From: Wolbachia endosymbiont of Litomosoides brasiliensis
Lineage (GTDB): Bacteria > Pseudomonadota > Alphaproteobacteria > Rickettsiales > Anaplasmataceae
Direction of reading: 5' to 3'
NCBI RefSeq assembly: GCF_013366805.1
Contig: NZ_WQMO01000001.1
Coordinates: 62,001 to 126,000, forward strand
Length of the DNA: 64,000 nt
Positions 1 to 9,052 of this stretch are shown in pieces. Both the position numbers and the translations under genes were made by a program. Each line of letters begins with the position of its first letter. Position 1 is the stretch's first letter. The notes beneath the pieces are model-generated. The model did not search any database. It saw only the letters and a list, made by a program, of their open reading frames with translations, and was not told the DNA's origin.

Positions 1-2
1 TG

Positions 3-752
3 CTAATAAATTTTATGCTTGAAATGCATGTTAATGAATTTGGCTATACTGAGGTATATCACCCAGCCTTGGTAAAAGATGAAGCTATGTATAACGTTGG
101 TCAGCTACCGAAATTTTCTGATGACTCGTACCTAACTACCGGTGAATTGAGATTAATCCCTACAGGTGAGGTGGTTTTAACGAATTCAGTTGCTGGTAAA
201 ATAGCGGAAGAAAAGGAACTGCCTATTCGTTTTACTGCATATTCAGAATGTTTTCGTAAAGAGGCTGGCAGTGCTGGACGAGACACTAGAGGTATGATAA
301 GGCAACACCAATTTGGTAAAGTAGAGTTGGTAAGCATCACAACTGAAGATCAATCAAGTGATGAACTTGAGCGTATGATAGGTGTTGCTGAGGAGATATT
401 AAAAAAATTAGAATTGCCATATAGAGTAATGCTACTATGCAGCGGCGATATGGGCTTTGCTGCGCAAAAGACTTATGATATAGAGGTGTGGTTACCTGAG
501 CAAAATAAGTATAGAGAAATATCAAGCTGTTCAAATTGTGGTGCGTTTCAGGCAAGGAGAATGAGTGCTAAATACTTTTTGGAAGCAGATAAAAAGGTGA
601 AAAAATATGTTCACACTTTAAATGGCTCGGCTTTAGCTATAGGAAGAACAATTATTGCCATAATGGAGAATTATCAAAATCCTGATGGGTCAATTGCAAT
701 ACCAAACGTGTTGCAAAAATACATGAGCAATGGTATTGTTGTAAACAAATAA
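3..752 (+). CDS. serS: Seryl-tRNA synthetase, C-terminal part (5' end outside window)
   Basis: Charges tRNA-Ser with serine in the cytoplasm. The reading frame is open to the left edge, so the true start and the N-terminal tRNA-binding coiled coil lie upstream. What remains is the class II catalytic core: motif 2 ([14 protein letters not shown], about 245-290) and motif 3 ([19 protein letters not shown], about 622-680), ending in the family-typical IPNVLQKYM. Methionine 15 is an internal residue, because the preceding in-frame codons (LINF) match the family. purD follows after 32 bp in the same direction, so the two may be co-transcribed. Confidence 0.95.
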   Translation, partial: LINFMLEMHVNEFGYTEVYHPALVKDEAMYNVGQLPKFSDDSYLTTGELRLIPTGEVVLTNSVAGKIAEEKELPIRFTAYSECFRKEAGSAGRDTRGMIRQHQFGKVELVSITTEDQSSDELERMIGVAEEILKKLELPYRVMLLCSGDMGFAAQKTYDIEVWLPEQNKYREISSCSNCGAFQARRMSAKYFLEADKKVKKYVHTLNGSALAIGRTIIAIMENYQNPDGSIAIPNVLQKYMSNGIVVNK

Positions 753-784
753 TAGTTTCGATAGACAAAAACGAGGAAATAGAG

Positions 785-2056
785 ATGAAGGTTCTGGTTG
801 TAGGTTCTGGTGGGCGTGAGCATGCTTTGCTTTGGGCTTTAAAGAAGTCTCCTATCTTGACCGAGTTATATATCACTCCTGGCCGTTCAGCTATGAAAAA
901 TCTCGGAGTTCTTGTGAATATAAATATTCAAAATTCAATTGATGTGACACAATTTTGCAAGAGAGAAAGTATAGAATTAGTTATTATTGGTCCAGAACAA
1001 CCAATAATTGATGGGCTTGCTGATAACTTAGTTGCAGAGGGAATAAATGTTTTTGCTCCAAGTCAAGCGGCTGCAAAACTCGAAGCATCAAAATCCTTTA
1101 CCAAGGGAATATGTAAACAATACAGCATACCAACTGCCAAGTACGAGTGTTTTGTTGATGAGGGATTAGCGAAAAATTTTGTACGCAGTAATAAAATAAA
1201 ATTGCCACTTGTAGTGAAAGCAAGTGGAATCGCAGCAGGGAAAGGTGTAGTGGTATGCAATACAGAAAATGAGGCTTTTTCAGCAATAGACTCAATGTTG
1301 GTGGAAAAAAAATTTGGTAAATCAGGTGAAGAAATAATCATAGAAGAATTTTTAGTTGGGGAGGAAGTAAGCTTCTTTGCTCTTGTTGATGGATTAAAAG
1401 TAGTAACCCTTGGGTATGCGAAAGATTATAAGAGGGCTGATGAGAATAATGACAGTCAAAATACTGGAGGTATGGGTTCATACTCCTCACCTTCAATTAT
1501 AAGTAAGGATATGGAACAAAAAATTATCCAAAGAATAATATATCCTACAATTCAAGCATTGGCTAACATGGGAACCCCTTATCGAGGAGTGCTTTTTGCT
1601 GGTTTGATGATTTGCAAAGATAGTTTAAAACTTCTTGAGTATAATGTTAGGTTTGGTGATCCTGAAGCACAATCTATATTACCTAGATTTGATGCAAGTT
1701 GTGACTTGTTGGAATTAATGTTGTCAGTTGCAAAGGGAAAGTTAAGTACTAAAACGGTGGAGCTCAATAGCAAAGTTATAGTTTGTGTAGTTGTTGCAAG
1801 CAAAGGCTACCCAGGTGACTATCAAAAGGGAGATATAATTAAAGGACTGGGTAAAATTGAGAGTATTCCTGGTGTACTGGTGTTTCATGCTGGTACTAAG
1901 TTGGATGAAAACGGCAATTGGGTTTCCGATGGCGGAAGAGTGTTAAATGTAGTAGGGGAAGGGAATACTTTAGAAGAAGCTAAAAGTAAAGTGTACTCTG
2001 CGTTAAATTTTTTAGAATGGCCAGGAGGTTTCTTCAGATACGACATTGGAAGTTAA
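785..2056 (+). CDS. purD: Phosphoribosylamine-glycine ligase
   Basis: Catalyses the ATP-dependent joining of glycine to 5-phosphoribosylamine (GAR synthetase), the second step of de novo purine synthesis. The 423-residue protein has the usual length. The N-terminal GSGGREHAL (7-15), the ATP-grasp loop KASGIAAGKGVVV (about 145-157) and the metal-binding region EYNVRFGDPEA (about 285-295) are all present. The start has a purine-rich ribosome site (gagg, 773-776) and follows serS by 32 bp. De novo purine synthesis is one of the biosynthetic pathways that Wolbachia retain. No frameshift is seen. Confidence 0.96.
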   Translation: MKVLVVGSGGREHALLWALKKSPILTELYITPGRSAMKNLGVLVNINIQNSIDVTQFCKRESIELVIIGPEQPIIDGLADNLVAEGINVFAPSQAAAKLEASKSFTKGICKQYSIPTAKYECFVDEGLAKNFVRSNKIKLPLVVKASGIAAGKGVVVCNTENEAFSAIDSMLVEKKFGKSGEEIIIEEFLVGEEVSFFALVDGLKVVTLGYAKDYKRADENNDSQNTGGMGSYSSPSIISKDMEQKIIQRIIYPTIQALANMGTPYRGVLFAGLMICKDSLKLLEYNVRFGDPEAQSILPRFDASCDLLELMLSVAKGKLSTKTVELNSKVIVCVVVASKGYPGDYQKGDIIKGLGKIESIPGVLVFHAGTKLDENGNWVSDGGRVLNVVGEGNTLEEAKSKVYSALNFLEWPGGFFRYDIGS

Positions 2057-2084
2057 TGTTAGCTGCGCCTAAGAAAGTAACTCG

Positions 2085-2425
2085 TAGAAATGCAAAAAAC
2101 CACTTGACAAGCTTCGCAAGCTCTTTCTTATTTCAGTGCTGAAGCTAGTTGTTTATCTTTGCAATCCGTGCAGGTTAATGATAAAAAAATTAGGGTGTTT
2201 GGTATCTCAATATTTAATTTTTCGCACTATATGCATCGTGTATCTTTATAAGACTTCTGTTTTTATACCAAAATATAAGTTGAAATATGCTTAGAAGGTG
2301 TTTAAGACAGCAAAGAGCAGCAAATTGACAAAGGAAGATTTGAATGCTTCTACCTTTGGTTCTCCTTCTTTCCCTGCTTAGTGAATTTCTTAACATCAAG
2401 TTCGTTGCATAAGAACTGCAGAACT
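2085..2425 (+). repeat. Dispersed intergenic repeat 'R', copy 1
   Basis: A 250-450 bp AT-rich sequence that recurs in this window near 4570, 22340, 30335, 37960 and, inverted, 49740. Shared blocks in order are: a left block with CAAAAAACCACTTGACAA; a middle block with TTTAATTTTT, then GTxTCTTTATAA, then a run like TATAAGTTGAAA; and a right block like TTCTTTTGCCTTTTTTC followed by a TTTCTTAA run. Copies differ by many substitutions and indels. No coding frame is conserved between copies, so it behaves as a non-coding dispersed repeat. Confidence 0.6.
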
Positions 2426-2467
2426 GTAGCATTTAGAATAAAAAACGCCAATATTTGAGTAATAGTA

Positions 2468-3563
2468 ATACCAATTCCTACTGTACAAGGCACGGGTGGA
2501 TAATAATGGAAAAGAAGCTGTACTGAAGTAAGTAAAATAGCAAATTTAAATGGCATTGAAATCAAAATTACTGGATAGAAAAGTCGTGGAACCAGCAAAA
2601 GAAACGCTGAAGGAGGTGCGAAGTAATGCATACGTTGCAAAAAAAACTAAATGCTGTAATTGCAGCAAAAAATACAGTATAACAGCCGTAGTAAAAATAT
2701 ATTGCATTTCAAGAAGGTGTACCAACTACATAGATAAAGCACCTAAAATTTGGAGGAAAGAAGAATTGTCTACTTCCCTTCAACATCATAGAAAAACTAA
2801 ATTGGATCAGAGTTGATTTAAATAAGTTGAGGTGTAGATGCAAGAAGACCCCAACCCAATATTACTATTAGAGAGATGAGAATAGGGCATTCAGGAAGGT
2901 TTGGCTTGAATGTTAGCAAGTCTACATTACACCGCAATGTGCAGAAAATAAAATTTTCGTATATTATGTCAAGACAATTCATAATGAGCAAGGTAAAGGT
3001 AGATAGGAAGAGTTTTAAAAAACCTAATGAGACTATTTGGTAAGCGCCCTAAACAAGAGTTGTTTTTTTTGGTGAATCGCGGTTTAACACACATCCGAAA
3101 GTTGGGCGCTGGTGTTTGAAAAAGGCATTAAAATGCAGGTTAAAGTAAAATCAGGTAAATAAAATTTTTATCTCTACAGTGCAGCTAATCCTAAAAATGG
3201 AGAGAGTTCTGGCTTATTTGCACCGCGGTCAACACTGATCTTATGAATATTAAATAAATGTTGCAATATTTAAGAACACAAGAAGCCTTTCTTATATGGA
3301 TTATGCTAGTTGGCATAAATTAGAAAATTTAAAGGTACCTAAAAGTATCGAGATTATACATTTACCACCATGTTCACCCGAACTCAATCCTAGTGAAAGA
3401 CTTTGGTTGTATAATAAGACAGAACACTTTACATAATAAAGTCTATAATACAATTGCTTCGTTTGAAAGCACTTTGTGTAAATTCATACCTTTCTTTTTC
3501 GCCCTGTAATTAAACAACTCTGCAATGTTGCTTGTTTGATCTACTAGTGATAAGAATTAATAT
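2468..3563 (+). mobile_element. IS630-family insertion sequence, inactivated copy A
   Basis: Left end TAATACCAATTCC at about 2466 and right end near 3563 match the imperfect terminal inverted repeats of the other copies, with TA at the border as expected for IS630/Tc1-type elements. The transposase remnant starts at 2550 (MALKSKLLDRKVVEPAK) and continues in shifting frames to the C-terminal segment at about 3297-3510. Frameshifts and stops throughout make it non-functional. Confidence 0.8.
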
Positions 3564-3618
3564 AAAGAGCTTAAAAAAGTGCCCTAAATATTTTGGCAAG
3601 CAAAAAACTTTTTACAGG

Positions 3619-4239
3619 CTACACTTGGTGATTAAAGATATCTACATTTTCCCATCCCATTAAATCTAATTCAACACGAGCAGGAAGAAATTCAAAGCAT
3701 TTTTGTGCTAACTCTTTTCTATTTTCACGCTCCAACATTAAATCTAGCTTTTCCTTTATCTTATGAAGATACAAAACATCAAATGCAGCATAGCTTTTTT
3801 GCTTGTCTGTTAAATTCTCGCTTCCCCAGTCAGAAGATTGCTGCTGCTTATTTAATTTAGTATTAAGCAGCTCTAAGCATAACTCTTTCAGACTATGATT
3901 ATCTGTATAGGTGCGAACTAAACGTGAAGCTATTTTTGTGCAATAGCATGGAAGTGCCCAAGTTTCTAGATAATAACGTGTTATGCTAACATCAAATCGT
4001 GCAAAATGAAATATTTTAGTTATATTTTTATCCCCCAATATTTTCCTTAAATTTGGAGCAGTGTAATCATTTTTGAATTGAATCAGGTGAGCATTTCCAT
4101 CATTAAAAGAGAGCTGTACAAGGCACAACCTATCTCTGACATGAAGCAACCCCATTGCTTCTGTATCAACAGCTATAGCCCTTACATTATCTGGTATTGA
4201 ACTAACTGGCAAGTCATTTTTATATACAAATATCTTCAT
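3619..4239 (-). CDS. rnd: Ribonuclease D-like 3'-5' exonuclease (single domain)
   Basis: A DEDDy-type 3'-5' exonuclease that would trim structured RNA such as tRNA precursors. The three exonuclease motifs are visible: AVDTEAMGL (D and E, about residues 24-32), HFARFDVSITRY (about 98-109), and the YAAFDVLYLHKI motif with its Tyr/Asp pair (about 150-161). The 206-residue protein has only the catalytic domain, whereas E. coli RNase D (about 375 residues) also carries two HRDC domains. It stands alone: repeat DNA lies downstream and tRNA-Gly lies on the other strand 150 bp upstream. Whether it acts as RNase D or another short DEDD nuclease is open. Confidence 0.88.
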   Translation of the reverse strand: MKIFVYKNDLPVSSIPDNVRAIAVDTEAMGLLHVRDRLCLVQLSFNDGNAHLIQFKNDYTAPNLRKILGDKNITKIFHFARFDVSITRYYLETWALPCYCTKIASRLVRTYTDNHSLKELCLELLNTKLNKQQQSSDWGSENLTDKQKSYAAFDVLYLHKIKEKLDLMLERENRKELAQKCFEFLPARVELDLMGWENVDIFNHQV

Positions 4240-4389
4240 AAGGCTTTGTAGAATAACAAAACGTCAATAATAATTGAAAGTAAGCTTTAAGTACACAAAT
4301 ATATAGGCATCGTTCCTCATATTTTAGTATGCATGTGGTTTACAAATTGTTGTATATGTCTATAATTAAGGAGTAAATTTAAGTTAATT

Positions 4390-4462
4390 GCGGGAGTAGT
4401 TCAGTTGGTAGAACATAACCTTGCCAAGGTTGAGGTCGAGGGTTCGAATCCCTTCTTCCGCT
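4390..4462 (+). tRNA. tRNA-Gly (anticodon GCC)
   Basis: A 73-nt cloverleaf. The acceptor arm pairs GCGGGAG with CTTCCGC, the D arm begins GTTC, the anticodon stem is TAACC/GGTTG around the loop TTGCCAA (anticodon GCC at 4423-4425), and the T loop is TTCGAAT. CCA is not encoded. A T-rich tract follows directly and may act as a terminator. Confidence 0.95.
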
Positions 4463-4569
4463 CTTTTTTTCAAGAATTGCCACATGAAAAAATTACTTCA
4501 TCTATTCGGTCAATTTATGGTTAGGGTACAAACATTTTAGGTAGGTAAAAGTGTTCCATAGAAAGGCAA

Positions 4570-4811
4570 AAAATTACTTGGCATACCTTCTAGCTCCCGT
4601 TACCATAGTAACGGAGCTGTTCTATTATAACTTCCTAATCTGGGCAAGTTGGGATGGCAAAAAGATCTTGTGTATTTAGCGTATTAGTGTTTAATTTTTT
4701 GTAGTATTTGTACATTATGTCTTTATAAAGTTTCTAGGTTTTACCTATATAAGTTGAAACGTGCTTATTCAAGGTATTCAACGTCAAGTTTTTAAAATAA
4801 AGAGTTAGTAA
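4570..4811 (+). repeat. Dispersed intergenic repeat 'R', copy 2
   Basis: Shares blocks with the repeat at 30335-30588 over its whole length: AAAAGATCTTGT, then a TTTAATTTTTTGTA block, then GTCTTTATAAAGTT and TTTTACCTATAT, then TCAAGTTTTTAAA. In both places it runs directly into an inverted IS630 half-element at the same point (AAAGAGTTAGTA). That points to a segmental duplication of repeat plus element. Confidence 0.65.
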
Positions 4812-5102
4812 TACTAATTCTTGTTTTTAATTGATCAAATAAGTAGCATTGCAGAGTTGTTTAATTATAGGGTGGGAAAGAAAGGTAACAAATTTGCCAA
4901 AGCGCTCTCAAGCAAGGCAACTGCATTGTAGACTTTATTGCGCAAAACGTTCTGTTTTATATACAAACAAAGTCTCTCAATAGGGTTAAACTCGAGTGAA
5001 TATGGTGGTAGGTATATAGTCTTGATGTTTTTAGGTACCTTTAAGTTTTTTGACTTATGCCGACGAGCATAATCCATGACAAAAAAGACTTCTCGTGTTT
5101 TA
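4812..5102 (-). mobile_element. IS630 3' half-element, inverted, part of composite B
   Basis: A minus-strand fragment beginning at an IS right end (TACTAATTC at 4812). It encodes the C-terminal transposase segment (KNLKVPKNIKTIYLPPYS, then NPIERLCLYIKQN). It has lost about 150 bp relative to the matching fragments at 22657 and 30589. It abuts the plus-strand copy at 5103. Confidence 0.75.
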
Positions 5103-6085
5103 ATGCTAATTCCCACTGCACAAGGAACGGTAGATGATAATAAAAAAAGCCATGCTGCAGTAAGTAAAGTAGTGAGGTTTAATGGCATTGAAATCAAAAT
5201 TATTGGATGAAAAAGTTGGGAATCAGCAAAAGAGGTGCTGAAAAATGTGAGATAATGCATATATTGCAAAAAAACTGAATGCTGTAATTGCAGCAAAGAC
5301 ACATAGTATAGCAGCCATAGTAAAAATGTGTTGCATTTCAAGAACAGCGTTGATTATATGGATGAAGGACCTAAAACTTGAAAGAGAAGGAAAATTATTT
5401 TCTCCTCTTCAACGTTCGTAGAAAAACTAAATTGAATCAGAGTTAATTTGAATAAGTCGAAGTATGGATATAAGAAAACCCTAATATTACAGTTAAAGAA
5501 ATGAGAATAATAATCTAGGGAAAATTTGGCTTGAATATCAGCAAGTCTACAGTACACCGTAATATGCAAAAAATGAAGTTTTTGTATATTGCCGCCAAGA
5601 TCAATTCATAATGAACAAGATAAAGATAGACAGGAAAAGTTAAAAAAAACTAATGAGAATATTGGTAAGTATCCTAAACAAAAGTTATTTTTCTTTAATG
5701 AGTCGTGGTTTGGTGTACATTCGAAAGTTGACACGGGTGATTTGAAAAAGGCGTCGGAACACAGGTTAAAGTAAAATTAGGTAGGCAGAGTTTTTATCTC
5801 TACAGTGCAGTTAATCCTGGCAATGAAGAGCGTGCTAGCTTATTTGCACTGGAATTGTTAACACTGATTGTATGAGTATGTTTCTTAAACAGATGTCACA
5901 ATATTTAAGAATATGGGAAGCCTTTCTTATTATGAATTGTGCTAGTGGCATAAGTCAGAAAATTTAAAGGTACCTAAAAGCGTCAGAATTATATACCTAC
6001 CACCATACTTCCCGAACTCAATCCTATAAAGTCTATAATGCAGTTGCTTTGCTTGAGAGCGCTTTGTGCAAATGAGAATTGGTAT
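5103..6085 (+). mobile_element. IS630-family element, inactivated plus copy of composite B
   Basis: Left end at TTAATGCTAATTCCC (about 5101-5115) and right end AATGAGAATTGGTATTA (6071-6087). It carries transposase pieces in several frames, including ATG at 5182, a central DNA-binding/catalytic portion at about 5590-5770 (PPRSIHNEQDKDRQEK) and a C-terminal portion near 5935-6070. An internal deletion near the right end and several frameshifts inactivate it. Confidence 0.78.
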
Positions 6086-6257
6086 TAGAAAACTCCAATG
6101 CAGGAAATAGGTATTAACCAGGGATTCTTTTTCCTTTTTTTCTATTTGGTAGATTTCTTTATGTTTATAATTAAAGCAGTTCATGAACTGATGCTGAGTA
6201 GTGCCTTATTTATTGTAAAATTTGCTATCAGTTGTTGATAGCTGGAATGTTTGTAAG

Positions 6258-6335
6258 TCAAGGGTTCGAATCCTTCCTCCCACTCTCTTTTCCAAGATAA
6301 TACCGTAAAATTACTTTGCTTATCCGATTAGCCAA
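6258..6335 (+). pseudogene. Decayed duplicate of the tRNA-Gly 3' end and its downstream flank
   Basis: AAGGGTTCGAATCC followed by TTCCTCCCACT resembles the T arm and acceptor 3' strand of the tRNA-Gly at 4390-4462. The similarity continues about 50 bp into the 3' flank (AAAATTACTT, then TATCCGATTAGCCAA against TATTCGGTCAATT). No D or anticodon arm precedes it, so it is a fragment, not a tRNA gene. Confidence 0.65.
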
Positions 6336-6394
6336 ACTCTAATGACGATAGAGAGGACTTGAAGCTTTGTAGAGTATTGTTATTATCAAAATTA

Positions 6395-6990
6395 GGGAAG
6401 TCGTGTGGGTGGAGATTTAATATTTTTAGGTGTAGCGTCAGTAATAGAAGCATTTACAAATTAGGGGTGTTAAAGTTTCACAGCTTTATTGCCTTTGGTA
6501 ATAGGTAGAATTATTGCCGCCGTTCCTGTAATGTTATTGAGTGCATATTATATATGTGATAGTGTAAGAAAAGGAAAATTTTCCAAAAGGATCTCTTCAA
6601 GTTTGTTTGTGTATGCTTTACAAGTGCTGTAATTGAAGTTGATCTTGCTGCGGCCGCAACTTCTATTTTTCCTGGTGCGGTGGTTGGAATAGGTTCTGCA
6701 ACTTTAGCAGGTACCACAATAGGGGGAAATGGTGCCGATTGTAGTGATATTTACAGCATATAGTAGGTACCAATAGCTGAAAAAGTGGATAAATATACCA
6801 CCTCTCTATAGTTGAATGTTCTTCTCTAACAGAGAAAGAGTACGAGCCAGTTTTAGCTCATCAAAGAAAAGTTTCTATTTTCTGTTGTGCTAATGTGCAA
6901 TGTTGGAGTGATAGAAGGAGCAACTGTATTACTGGAAAGTTTGACATCAATTGCTGATAGTTGAAATAATAGTAGAGTAGGAATTACTCA
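6395..6990 (+). pseudogene. Possible decayed gene, unidentified
   Basis: The stretch upstream of mnmG has no intact frame. Two short hydrophobic pieces are readable in different frames: about 6483-6630 (ALLPLVIGRIIAAVPVMLLS) and about 6620-6760 (AVIEVDLAAAATSIFPGAVV). Together they look like a small glycine/alanine-rich membrane protein that lost its frame. I cannot name a family. Confidence 0.35.
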
Positions 6991-6997
6991 GGAAAGC

Positions 6998-9052
6998 ATG
7001 AATAAATATGACGTAGTAGTGGTAGGTGGTGGTCATGCAGGATGTGAAGCAGCAGCAGCAGCAGCTCGCCTCGGTGCAAGCACGTTACTTATAACCCATA
7101 AAATTTCAACTATAGGAGAAATGTCTTGCAATCCAGCTATTGGAGGAATTGCAAAGGGTATTGTAGTTAGAGAGATTGATGCCCTTGACGGAATAATGGG
7201 AAGAGCAATTGATCAAGCAAGCATACATTCAGTCATTTTAAATAGCAGTAAAGGCGCAGCGGTGTGGGGGCCACGGGCACAGGCAGATAGAAAACTATAC
7301 AAGAAAGCGATGCAGGAAATTATTTTAAATCATGACAATTTAACAGTAAAAGAGGAGTCAGTTGATGATTTCCTTATCGAAAGTAATAGCAACGGAGAAC
7401 CGTACATTAAAGCTATTATAACGAGCTCAGGAGAACAGATACTGACAAGCAAAGTTGTTTTAACTACGGGCACTTTTCTACAAGGTGTGATTCATATAGG
7501 AGAACAAACAACCCCTTCGGGGAGAATGGGAGATAAGTCTGCAGTGAAACTTGCAAATACGTTGAAGAAGTACGATTTTAAATTAGGCAGATTGCGTACC
7601 GGAACTCCACCGAGGCTTGATCGTGGTACTATAAACTGGTCAATATTAGAAGAGCAAGTAGGTGATAATCCACCCATGCCGTTTTCTTATCTCACAGAAA
7701 AAATTAATCAACCTCAAGTCTCATGTTTCATTACCTATACTAATGAGAACACACACAGAATAATCCAAGCGAGTCTTCACAGGTCAGCTTCTTCATATCT
7801 GAATGACGTTGTTGCACCAAGATACTGCCCATCAATTGAAGCTAAAGTGAAAAAATTCGCAAAAAAAAGTAGTCACCAAATATTTTTAGAACCAGAGGGG
7901 CTTGATGATGATACTGTCTACCCAAATGGAATTTCAAATTCATTGCCTATTGAAGTGCAATGTAAAATGATAAATAGTATCAAAGGGCTTGAAAACGCAG
8001 AAATATTAAGACCTGGATATGCGGTTGAGTATAATTACATTGATCCACGAGAGCTATTTCATACTCTAGAAACTAAGAAAGTTAAAGGTCTATATTTTGC
8101 TGGCCAAATTAATGGTACTACTGGATATGAGGAAGCAGCTGGGCAAGGCATTATCGCCGGAATCAACGCAGTACTCTCTGCATCTCAAAAAAAAGAAAGC
8201 TTTGTTCTCCATCGTGTAGATTCATATATCGGCGTAATGATAGATGATCTGGTCACCAAAGGAGTGACTGAGCCTTATAGATTATTTACCTCACGTGCGG
8301 AATATAGACTAGCAATCAGGTCTGATAATGCAGATAGGAGATTAACGCAAAAAGGTTATAACATTTCCCTTGTATCGCATAAAAGATACTCTGTTTTGCA
8401 AAACAAGCTTAAATCTATTAGGCAACTTGAAGAGAAATTAGAGAGTCTGAAAATTACTCCTGAGCAGCTCAGGTTTTATGGTGTTAAAATATCTTATGAT
8501 GGAATAAGGAAAACGGCATTAGATCTACTTAGCTATCCAAATATTGATTGGAATAAATTACAAGAAATATGGCCAGAGTTAATTAATGTTACATGTTGGA
8601 ATGGCAACAAGGCAGGTCAAACTGTCATCCAAGTGGCTGATGCTGGAATCCAGAAAAGAGATGTAGATTCCAGCGTCACGCGCTGGAATGACAAAACAGG
8701 GTACTGGAGTGACAGCAAAATAACAAGTAACACAATTAAAAATGAAATATGCGAAGCAATTGCAATTGAAGCGAAATACAAACCTTATTTAGCAAGACAA
8801 GAAGCAGATATGAAGTTTTTACAAGAGGAAATGAACACTCAAATTCCAACCGATTTCAACTATTTACAAGTTAAAGGCTTATCGAGCGAAGTAATAGAAA
8901 AACTACAGGTAATTAAACCAGCAACGATTGGTATTGCGAAGCAAATACAAGGTATCACTCCAGCGGCAATAGTTAGCATATTGGTGTATTTGAGAAATAG
9001 GAAAACGAAAGTAGCTACTGATTCTGTACGAGGTGTCCATGTCAAAAATTGA
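6998..9052 (+). CDS. mnmG: tRNA uridine-5-carboxymethylaminomethyl modification enzyme MnmG (GidA)
   Basis: The FAD protein that, with MnmE, adds the cmnm5 group to U34 of certain tRNAs. The FAD-binding [13 protein letters not shown] is at residues 6-18, the signature [15 protein letters not shown] follows at about 46-60, and a second signature [13 protein letters not shown] lies near 376-388. At 684 residues it is longer than usual (about 625-630). The excess is a segment at about residues 531-577, encoded by a palindromic repeat (see 8588-8728), after which the normal C-terminal domain ([15 protein letters not shown]) resumes in frame. An AGGAAA ribosome site precedes the ATG. The next gene overlaps its 3' end. 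Confidence 0.95.
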   Translation: MNKYDVVVVGGGHAGCEAAAAAARLGASTLLITHKISTIGEMSCNPAIGGIAKGIVVREIDALDGIMGRAIDQASIHSVILNSSKGAAVWGPRAQADRKLYKKAMQEIILNHDNLTVKEESVDDFLIESNSNGEPYIKAIITSSGEQILTSKVVLTTGTFLQGVIHIGEQTTPSGRMGDKSAVKLANTLKKYDFKLGRLRTGTPPRLDRGTINWSILEEQVGDNPPMPFSYLTEKINQPQVSCFITYTNENTHRIIQASLHRSASSYLNDVVAPRYCPSIEAKVKKFAKKSSHQIFLEPEGLDDDTVYPNGISNSLPIEVQCKMINSIKGLENAEILRPGYAVEYNYIDPRELFHTLETKKVKGLYFAGQINGTTGYEEAAGQGIIAGINAVLSASQKKESFVLHRVDSYIGVMIDDLVTKGVTEPYRLFTSRAEYRLAIRSDNADRRLTQKGYNISLVSHKRYSVLQNKLKSIRQLEEKLESLKITPEQLRFYGVKISYDGIRKTALDLLSYPNIDWNKLQEIWPELINVTCWNGNKAGQTVIQVADAGIQKRDVDSSVTRWNDKTGYWSDSKITSNTIKNEICEAIAIEAKYKPYLARQEADMKFLQEEMNTQIPTDFNYLQVKGLSSEVIEKLQVIKPATIGIAKQIQGITPAAIVSILVYLRNRKTKVATDSVRGVHVKN
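8588..8728 (+). repeat. Palindromic element inserted in frame in mnmG
   Basis: Contains paired arms such as CTGGAATCCAG (8643-8653) and ATTCCAGCGTCACGCGCTGG (about 8669-8688), followed by GGTACTGGAGTGACAGC. The encoded residues ([20 protein letters not shown]) have no counterpart in the MnmG family. The pattern matches the small palindromic elements known from Wolbachia and Rickettsia genes. Related arms occur in birA in this window. Confidence 0.75.

Larger units (their letters stand above)
2057..3618. other. Gene-free stretch of repeat DNA and an IS remnant
   Basis: No intact gene is visible here. The stretch holds a dispersed intergenic repeat (about 2085-2425) and a plus-strand IS630-type element (about 2468-3563) with many frameshifts, both listed separately. 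The remaining sequence is AT-rich, with no coding signal that I can support. Confidence 0.7.

Noticed and set aside
4865-5341. 158-codon frame ending in a transposase-like segment
   Set aside because: It reads through the inverted half-element and then the wrong strand of the neighbouring direct copy. It is a chimera of two IS remnants, not a gene.
6258-6285. Possible second tRNA (T loop TTCGAAT)
   Set aside because: No D arm, anticodon arm or matching 5' acceptor strand precedes it; treated as a fragment of tRNA-Gly.
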